The notes under the pieces: model-generated
Told to the model about the DNA's origin: nothing
The model's input: only the letters and a program-made list of their open reading frames with translations
Databases searched by the model: none
NCBI GenBank assembly: GCA_936450465.1
Contig: OW388297.1
Coordinates: 59,586,581-59,650,580 of the forward strand
Direction: 5' to 3'
DNA: 64,000 nt
Origin: Gibbula magus
Lineage: Eukaryota; Mollusca; Gastropoda; Trochida; Trochidae
Position numbers and translations under genes: made by a program
Part shown: positions 56,136 to 64,000 of the stretch, piece by piece
Layout of the letters: each line of letters opens with the position of its first letter
Position numbering within the stretch: position 1 is the first letter of the stretch

Positions 56136-56835
56136 ATGTACATGTAAATATTAATCGACTAACAAATGACAAAAAAAGAAATCAGTTACATATATGATTA
56201 CTCCGTTATTTACAATATTTCAGCAAAAATTCCTGAAAATTTTATGAAATTATGTTAAGCCGTATAGATACAACAGCCTTCAAATTAAATCATACTCACT
56301 CTAAAAAGGCGACAAGGATAGAGTATTTTGTTATAAGTGGCATAATATATACATCTATCACTGTTTATCTGTTTTGAATAGATGTGAATATAAACGGTAA
56401 AAAAATAACGAATTTACCTAAGTTCCATATTTTATCTGTTATGATAAATATGTATTTCTAAAATTATTCTAATTTATTATACACTTAATTGGTACACTGT
56501 TTTGTAATCGATCAAAGTGAACGGTTTTATCTGGAATTTTGAAAACCACAATGCTCCAAATGATGAAAGAAACACCTCCTAATATGTTCCGTAATTTCAA
56601 TTGAATTCAATTTTAGTTCAATATATAAGGTTTGCATTTTGAGTTAATAGCCCTTTAATGTCAATTAAAAACGAAAGTAAGAATATCACTATTTATTGGC
56701 AGTTCAAAACGAAATTGAAATTGATCAACTTAAAGATAACATTGTTATCAATAAATGTTATCCAGTAAAGAATGATCTCCCTTTGCCATTAGTGAACATC
56801 AAGTAACTCAGAAATAAGGTCCGTGACATATATAT
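56136..56835. other. Unassigned AT-rich sequence
   Basis: No supported gene or repeat before the Helitron-like complex. Confidence 0.4.
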
Positions 56836-57115
56836 TTAGGTCTTCAGACATAGTCTGAAAGACCTATTGTTATTGTGCAGATTATTAGGTCTTCAGACTT
56901 TAGTCTGAAAGACCTATTGTTATTACCCGATTTTCCTTATTATTATTAGGTCTTCAGACTTATGTCTGAAAGACCTATTGTTATTATCCGATTTTCCTTA
57001 TTATACTTATTAAGGATTCAGCCCTTTGGGGCAGAATCCTTGTTGAGATTGGCGTGTTTTATTAGGTCTTCAAGACATAGTCGTGAAGACGTATTGTTAT
57101 TATCCTGATTATTTA
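56836..57115. repeat. Stack of Helitron-like 5' ends
   Basis: Five 5' hairpin ends stand in a row at 56836, 56885, 56946, 57010 and 57062, 49-64 bp apart. Four are of the TTAGGTCTTCA(A)GAC family, each folding on a loop and followed by ATTGTTATT. The one at 57010 is a different family (AAGGATTCAGCCC / GGGGCAGAATCCTT). The sixth and innermost begins at 57116. This is what serial insertion of each element into the AT tract just inside the previous element's 5' end would produce. Confidence 0.75.
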
Positions 57116-60100
57116 TTAGGTCTTCAAGACGAATGTCTGAAGACCTATTGTTATTATCGTGTTTTTTATTATTATTATTATTCTTTGGACGTTTTTTGTT
57201 GGTCCGGTCCTGCAATAACCACTGAACAGATTTCTACGAAATTTTCAGGGATGATAGCCTATGACCTGACTTAGTTCACTACGTCGGCCGATTTTTGATT
57301 TTAGACTTCTTTCGCGAGTTATCTCCCCTTGAAGTTGAAACTTCTAACCTTAATAGCTCGAAAACTTATCGAGATATTTTCATAAAACTTTCACCAAAAT
57401 GTGGGCAATAACATTCCCCATCGATTAGGCGTATTGTGGTTTTCGGCCGTAATAATAGATTTTTTGCTATTCCGCAAAAACTGAAAATTTCGCGCACTTT
57501 CGCGATTTTGAGGGTACGCGTCTTCAAAAATCTTCTTCTAAATCACGGCAATAGATACAGCATCATGCAGTAGCTCATTCGAAAGCTAAAAGAATGCTGC
57601 AAAAAGTAATCCCCCCAACCCTTGCTCTATTTTTAACGGTTTTAGGTCTTCAAGACGAATGTCTGAAGACCTATTGTTATTATCGTGTTTTTTATTATTA
57701 TTATTATTCTTTGGACGTTTTTTGTTGGTCCGGTCCTGCAATAACCACTGAACAGATTTCTACGAAATTTTCAGGGATGATAGCCTATGACCTGACTTAG
57801 TTCACTACGTCGGCCGATTTTTGATTTTAGACTTCTTTCGCGAGTTATCTCCCCTTGAAGTTGAAACTTCTAACCTTAATAGCTCGAAAACTTATCGAGA
57901 TATTTTCATAAAACTTTCACCAAAATGTGGGCAATAACATTCCCCATCGATTAGGCGTATTGTGGTTTTCGGCCGTAATAATAGATTTTTTGCTATTCCG
58001 CAAAAACTGAAAATTTCGCGCACTTTCGCGATTTTGAGGGTACGCGTCTTCAAAAATCTTCTTCTAAATCACGGCAATAGATACAGCATCATGCAGTAGC
58101 TCATTCGAAAGCTAAAAGAATGCTGCAAAAAGTAATCCCCCCAACCCTTGCTCTATTTTTAACGGTTTTAGGTCTTCAAGACGAATGTCTGAAGACCTAT
58201 TGTTATTATCGTGTTTTTTATTATTATTATTATTCTTTGGACGTTTTTTGTTGGTCCGGTCCTGCAATAACCACTGAACAGATTTCTACGAAATTTTCAG
58301 GGATGATAGCCTATGACCTGACTTAGTTCACTACGTCGGCCGATTTTTGATTTTAGACTTCTTTCGCGAGTTATCTCCCCTTGAAGTTGAAACTTCTAAC
58401 CTTAATAGCTCGAAAACTTATCGAGATATTTTCATAAAACTTTCACCAAAATGTGGGCAATAACATTCCCCATCGATTAGGCGTATTGTGGTTTTCGGCC
58501 GTAATAATAGATTTTTTGCTATTCCGCAAAAACTGAAAATTTCGCGCACTTTCGCGATTTTGAGGGTACGCGTCTTCAAAAATCTTCTTCTAAATCACGG
58601 CAATAGATACAGCATCATGCAGTAGCTCATTCGAAAGCTAAAAGAATGCTGCAAAAAGTAATCCCCCCAACCCTTGCTCTATTTTTAACGGTTTTAGGTC
58701 TTCAAGACGAATGTCTGAAGACCTATTGTTATTATCGTGTTTTTTATTATTATTATTATTCTTTGGACGTTTTTTGTTGGTCCGGTCCTGCAATAACCAC
58801 TGAACAGATTTCTACGAAATTTTCAGGGATGATAGCCTATGACCTGACTTAGTTCACTACGTCGGCCGATTTTTGATTTTAGACTTCTTTCGCGAGTTAT
58901 CTCCCCTTGAAGTTGAAACTTCTAACCTTAATAGCTCGAAAACTTATCGAGATATTTTCATAAAACTTTCACCAAAATGTGGGCAATAACATTCCCCATC
59001 GATTAGGCGTATTGTGGTTTTCGGCCGTAATAATAGATTTTTTGCTATTCCGCAAAAACTGAAAATTTCGCGCACTTTCGCGATTTTGAGGGTACGCGTC
59101 TTCAAAAATCTTCTTCTAAATCACGGCAATAGATACAGCATCATGCAGTAGCTCATTCGAAAGCTAAAAGAATGCTGCAAAAAGTAATCCCCCCAACCCT
59201 TGCTCTATTTTTAACGGTTTTAGGTCTTCAAGACGAATGTCTGAAGACCTATTGTTATTATCGTGTTTTTTATTATTATTATTATTCTTTGGACGTTTTT
59301 TGTTGGTCCGGTCCTGCAATAACCACTGAACAGATTTCTACGAAATTTTCAGGGATGATAGCCTATGACCTGACTTAGTTCACTACGTCGGCCGATTTTT
59401 GATTTTAGACTTCTTTCGCGAGTTATCTCCCCTTGAAGTTGAAACTTCTAACCTTAATAGCTCGAAAACTTATCGAGATATTTTCATAAAACTTTCACCA
59501 AAATGTGGGCAATAACATTCCCCATCGATTAGGCGTATTGTGGTTTTCGGCCGTAATAATAGATTTTTTGCTATTCCGCAAAAACTGAAAATTTCGCGCA
59601 CTTTCGCGATTTTGAGGGTACGCGTCTTCAAAAATCTTCTTCTAAATCACGGCAATAGATACAGCATCATGCAGTAGCTCATTCGAAAGCTAAAAGAATG
59701 CTGCAAAAAGTAATCCCCCCAACCCTTGCTCTATTTTTAACGGTTTTAGGTCTTCAAGACGAATGTCTGAAGACCTATTGTTATTATCGTGTTTTTTATT
59801 ATTATTATTATTCTTTGGACGTTTTTTGTTGGTCCGGTCCTGCAATAACCACTGAACAGATTTCTACGAAATTTTCAGGGATGATAGCCTATGACCTGAC
59901 TTAGTTCACTACGTCGGCCGATTTTTGATTTTAGACTTCTTTCGCGAGTTATCTCCCCTTGAAGTTGAAACTTCTAACCTTAATAGCTCGAAAACTTATC
60001 GAGATATTTTCATAAAACTTTCACCAAAATGTGGGCAATAACATTCCCCATCGATTAGGCGTATTGTGGTTTTCGGCCGTAATAATAGATTTTTTGCTAT

Positions 60101-60271
60101 TCCGCAAAAACTGAAAATTTCGCGCACTTTCGCGATTTTGAGGGTACGCGTCTTCAAAAATCTTCTTCTAAATCACGGCAATAGATACAGCATCATGCAG
60201 TAGCTCATTCGAAAGCTAAAAGAATGCTGCAAAAAGTAATCCCCCCAACCCTTGCTCTATTTTTAACGGTT
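57116..60271. repeat. 526-bp tandem array, six copies
   Basis: Copies start at 57116, 57642, 58168, 58694, 59220 and 59746. By eye they are identical. Each starts at the element's own 5' terminus and breaks at AACGGT. Only the sixth continues as AACGGTTAACGAGC into the unique 3' half. Each repeat therefore carries a full 5' hairpin. A 68-codon frame repeated in the array is a by-product. Confidence 0.92.
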
Positions 60272-61232
60272 AACGAGCTACAGCAATTTGAAAATTGAAC
60301 TTTTTCAAAAACTTATTTTTAGGGCGTGCATTCAAAGGGACATAACTCTGTTATAAATGAAGTTATATCAAAGTTGCTGACTTCAATCTCTTTCTAATAA
60401 CTAGATTAACAATTCCATAACACATCATTATCATATAAAAGTTATTAGTCTGGGCATAATTTGAGCATATTCCCAAAACAGTGAAATACTTTGATTTGGA
60501 GACTTTTTGAGGTGTATATCCTTTGGGGAATTATTGATAATGAACCACTCAAGATAGGAAGACTTGAAATAGATCATGGTGATGTAGAAACGTCATTTAT
60601 TACGGACAATATTTTTCAAGCTCAAATCTGTCTTAGTTTTTGTGTGACAAGTCATATAAGTTTGTCATTTTTTTAAAATCGCTATTTTCAACAAAGTTGA
60701 AAGGATCATAACTGCTTTACTTCTTCTGCTATTGAAGTTTTACACACACCTACGTATGCACAATTTCAAGAAGAACAACTTTTATGTTGACTGCTTTCAT
60801 CAAAAAGTTGATAGTTAAGTCTCAAAGATCGCAGGCGATGTCTAGGGGTCCAAATTTAAGCATTTTTGACTATTTTCTTGAATATTCAGAACAGCATAAC
60901 GCATTTATTATGTATGCAATCTAACTGATGATTACATCTTCTTAAGTGGAAATTAAAGCACAACATTTTCTATGTTGCACCTTAGTATGGAAATATTAAC
61001 CATTTTGTCTTAATCGTGAGAAATGTAATCTAGGGGTCCATTAATATGTGATTTTTCCGTTTTCAGAGGGGTACCTTCCTTGGAGAATTTTTGTAAAAAA
61101 ACTACTGAAGATAGAGACATGTTTGATAGCTCATTTTAAAGCGGAGAAACAGACGAATAACCCTAAGTCCAACATGGAGTTCTAGGTCAAGCAGAAGTCT
61201 TGAAGACCTAAGTATTGACGCGTCAATCCTAG
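57116..61232. mobile_element. Helitron-like element with six tandem copies of its 5' end
   Basis: The 5' end TTAGGTCTTCAAGAC is exactly inverted at the 3' side as GTCTTGAAGACCTAA (about 61198-61212). It is followed by the perfect palindrome ATTGACGCGTCAAT and CCTAG at the terminus, then T. Subterminal inverted repeats, a 3' hairpin and CTAG|T are the marks of Helitron/Helentron-type non-autonomous elements. No Rep-helicase is encoded. The single-copy part 60272-61232 is AT-rich and has no gene I recognise. Confidence 0.72.
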
Positions 61233-62664
61233 TTATTATTATTCTTTGTACCGAATTTTGTGATGCAGATTTCTCAGTAACGGCTGACCCGATTTGCATG
61301 AAATTTACAGGGGTGGTAGCCTGTAACCCAACTTAGATTAACAAGATCCAGTTTTTTGATATTCGACTTCTTACGTGAGTTATCTCCCCTTGAAGTTGAA
61401 ACTTCAAACCTGAATAGCTCGAAAACTAAACAAGATAATTTCATAAAACTTTCTCCAAAATGTGGGCAACAACATTCCCCATCGATTAGGCCTATAGCGA
61501 TTCTCGGCCGTAATAATAGATTTTTTGCTATTTCGAAAAAAACTGAAAAATTTGTGCACTTTCGCGATTTTGAGGGTACGCATCTTCAAAAATCTTCTCC
61601 TAAATGATGGTAATAGATACAGCATCATGCAATAGCTCATTTGAAAGCTGAATGAATGTAGTTTAAAGGAACCCCCCAAACTTATTGACTATTTTCAGCG
61701 GTTAACGAACTACAGCCATTTGAAAAATGAACTTTTTAAAAATACATTTTTTAGGGCTCGCATTCAAAGTGACATAACTCTGTTGGGAATCAACTTATGT
61801 CAAAGTTACTTAGTTCAATCTCTTTCTTATGAATAGTTTTGAAATTCCATAACATATCATTATCATATAAAAGTTATTAGTTTGGGCATAATTTGAGCAT
61901 ATTCCCAAAACAGTGAAATATTTTGATTTTGAGACTTTTTGAGGTGTTAATCCTTTGGGGAATTATTGATCATGAACCACTGAAGATGGGAAGACTTTAA
62001 ATAGATCATGATGATGTAGAAACGTCATTTATTAAGAACAATATTTTTCAAGCTCGTATCTCTCATAGTTTTTTTCTGACAGGTCATAGAAGTTTGCCAT
62101 TTTTCAGAAAACGCCATTTTCAACAAACTTGAAAGGTTCATAACTGCTTAACTTCTTATGCTATTGACATTTTACATACACCTACGTATGCACAATTTCA
62201 AGAAGAACAACTTTTATGTTGACAGCTTTCATCAAATAGTTGATAGTTAAGCCTCGAACATCGCAAACGATGTCTAGGGGTCCAAATTTAAGCATTTTTG
62301 AGAATTTTCTTGAATATTCAGAACAGCATAACGCATTAATTATGCATGCAATCTAAATGATGATTACATCTTCTTAAGTGGAAATTAAAGCACAGCATTT
62401 TCCATGTTACACCTTAGTATGGAAATATTAACCATTTTGTCTTAATCGTGAGAAATGTAATGTAGGGGTCCATTAATATGTGATTTTTCCGTTTTCAGAG
62501 GGGTACCTTCTTTGGAGATTTTTTGTAAAAACACTACTGAAGATAGAGACATGTTTGATAGCTCATTTTAAAGCGGAGAAACAGACGAATAACCCTGAGT
62601 CCAACATGGAGTTCAAGGTCAAGCAGAAGTCTTGAAGACCTAAGTATTGACGTGTCAATCCTAG

Positions 62665-63480
62665 TTATTATTATTATTATTATAATTATTCTTCCACGAA
62701 TTTTGTCCGCATCACTTCCACCAAAAGGAATGCAGCTAATGCAACCAAACTTTGCAGGATCATAGCCCTTACTGTGTAGTTTTATGCCGAAGCTTTTGGG
62801 GCCAATCGGCACAAACGTGAAAGGTCCAGTTCGATTCAAAACTTCGATTTTTAACATGGGGACAATTTTGAAAATGCAGCTAGAGACTTGCAACTTTTTA
62901 AAAAAGATATAGAATGATAGTGCGCACAGAAAAGTAAATCATGATGAAATCGTACGTCACGTGCCTGAGCGGCCATTTTGATTTTAGCGTTTTTGCCGTG
63001 TTTCCTGACCCTACCCTCTTTAAAAATCTTCTTCTCATTTACGGCAACACGTACAGACATGTGCGACAGCTCATTGTAAAGCTGAATAAATCGTCAACAA
63101 CGTTTCGTTTCGTTTCATTTCGAAATCAAAGACATAGGGGTGACCCGATGAACGACACTGTTCTCAGGGCAGGTCCTGACTCTGTAGTAAATTTTACTCG
63201 GGTGGATGTGAAGAAGCTCCTACAACGCAATTTCCACTTCAACTGTCGCACTATTTCAACTTTTAAACATGCACTCCCTCTCATCTGGATAGGTCAGACA
63301 TTGTGACATTTAATTCTGTTGCAAGATTGCAAAGGAAAAGTTCACAAACACCTTTTGCTGCCACCTGTCACCATCAACGTTTCACCTACGTTTTTGATTC
63401 CAAACTAACTACATATTGCCTTCTAAGGCATCACTCACACCCTCACTGACAACGTTTCTCATCTATTGTTGATTTCACAA
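62665..63480. repeat. Body of a third Helitron-like element ('GATTCAGCC' family)
   Basis: Directly follows the 3' end of the outer element. It contains CTTTTGGGGCCAATCGG, AAAGGTCCAGTTCGA, TTTTTAACATGGGGA, GTAAATCATGATGAAATCGTACG, as in 27.6-28.8 kb. Its 5' hairpin is probably the one at 57010. At 63153-63306 a plus-strand frame (MNDTVLRAGPDSVVNFTRVD...) looks unlike the rest and could be captured sequence. I cannot name it. Confidence 0.5.
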
Positions 63481-63519
63481 TGTTATGGATATTGCTTCCA
63501 AGGACTACAGATACAAAAT

Positions 63520-64000
63520 GACGGGCTGAATCAGTTTATTGTCGCTGGCGACTATATTTATTATTATTTTACTTATTTGTACCAATTTTGTGTCAAAAGT
63601 ACAGCCCAAACAATTTACATGACACTCTCAGGGAAGATAGCCTCTTGGCTGAAATTAATACATATATCAAAAAATCTTTACTTCCGGCTTCTGTTTTAGT
63701 TTTACAGCCCCTTTAATTTTCGATTTTGTTTCTAAAAGATGCGCAATCATCCTCTAAGCAAAAAAGTAAATCATGAGAAAGTCGTATGTCACGTGACTAA
63801 GACGCCATTTTGATTTTAGTGCATTTTTCCCATTTTCAGCCTCTCCGATCGCACCAATCTTAAAAAATCTTCTCCTCTGAACATACTGGTACTACAAAGC
63901 TGAAACTTTCACAGAATGTAGCTGATGCATTGAACTAAAATGTAAATGTTAATGTGTAATGTTAATAATTTTGTCACAGTGACCTTTGAAAGTTGTCTGA
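63520..64000. repeat. Helitron-like element of a third hairpin type, running off the window
   Basis: GGGCTGAATCAGTTTATT then hairpin GTCGCTGGCGAC (63541-63552), an ATT-rich tract, ACATGACACTCTCAGGGAAGAT and later AAGTCGTATGTCACGTGACTAAGACGCC, which matches 28764-28780 and 62950-62980. No 3' end in the window. Confidence 0.5.

Larger units (their letters stand above)
57062..62664. mobile_element. Outer Helitron-like element hosting the tandem-array element
   Basis: The 5' hairpin at 57062 is separated from its body by the inner element. The body resumes at 61233 (ATTATTATTCTTTGTACCGAAT), carries the same ordered blocks as the inner element with visible divergence, and ends at 62664 with GTCTTGAAGACCTAA, TTGACGTGTCAAT (one mismatch in the palindrome) and CCTAG. 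Confidence 0.65.

Noticed and set aside
55580..56197. Frames of 102-187 codons over the 66-bp repeat
   Set aside because: Open in several frames and on both strands; explained by the unit length.
57594..59904. Identical 68-codon frames repeated every 526 bp
   Set aside because: They ride on the Helitron-like tandem array and begin in non-coding sequence. The peptide crosses the repeat junction.

Overview
This 64-kb window reads as AT-rich, repeat-packed eukaryotic DNA from an invertebrate animal. A mollusc is my best guess. I infer this from the mix of repeats: several lineages of non-LTR retrotransposons, Penelope-like elements with GIY-YIG domains, Helitron-like elements with terminal hairpins, tRNA-derived SINEs, a (GGAC)n repeat, and a 'gcggcgttaaa' tail next to a CTCAC microsatellite. 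I found no host gene I can support. Every substantial reading frame is either a mobile-element protein, whole or broken, or a by-product of a tandem repeat whose unit length is a multiple of three.

Layout. 0.8-1.2 kb holds the 3' end of a LINE. 2.05-7.78 kb is a large foldback-type element with long terminal inverted repeats (TIRs) and a TTAA target duplication. A second foldback element (3.02-6.59 kb) with different TIRs and its own duplication sits inside it, and a SINE and a palindrome sit inside that one. 7.8-12.8 kb holds LINE, Penelope and SINE remnants and a TTAA MITE. 13.5-25.3 kb is a stratified nest: an old CR1/L2-like LINE is split first by a younger LINE fragment (14.05-15.10 kb), then by a near-complete 8.9-kb LTR retrotransposon (15.36-24.30 kb, minus strand). 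The LTR element carries a foreign 2.1-kb insert of its own.

The LTR retrotransposon is the most informative element. Its RT, RNase H, integrase and gag are of Ty3/Gypsy type, but integrase lies upstream of RT, as in Ty1/Copia. Together with a SCAN-like capsid this marks the Gmr1 lineage. It is dead: several catalytic or metal-binding residues are lost and there are frameshifts, a deletion and a 95-bp duplication.

25.3-36 kb holds Helitron-like elements, a TTAA MITE inside a LINE ORF1 remnant, a broken Penelope element with a hammerhead-like end, and a 2.8-kb TIR element. 37-47.4 kb holds two young 5'-truncated LINEs with long open frames (1006 and 651 codons), a mariner-type MITE and LINE tails. 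48.4-56.1 kb carries three minisatellites with units of 21, 30 and 66 bp. 56.8-64 kb is a nest of Helitron-like elements. The innermost has six tandem, apparently identical 526-bp copies of its own 5' end, and at least six different 5' hairpin ends are stacked on its left side.

The genes do not form a pathway. The biology here is transposition history: target-site duplications and interrupted reading frames let the order of many insertions be read directly.
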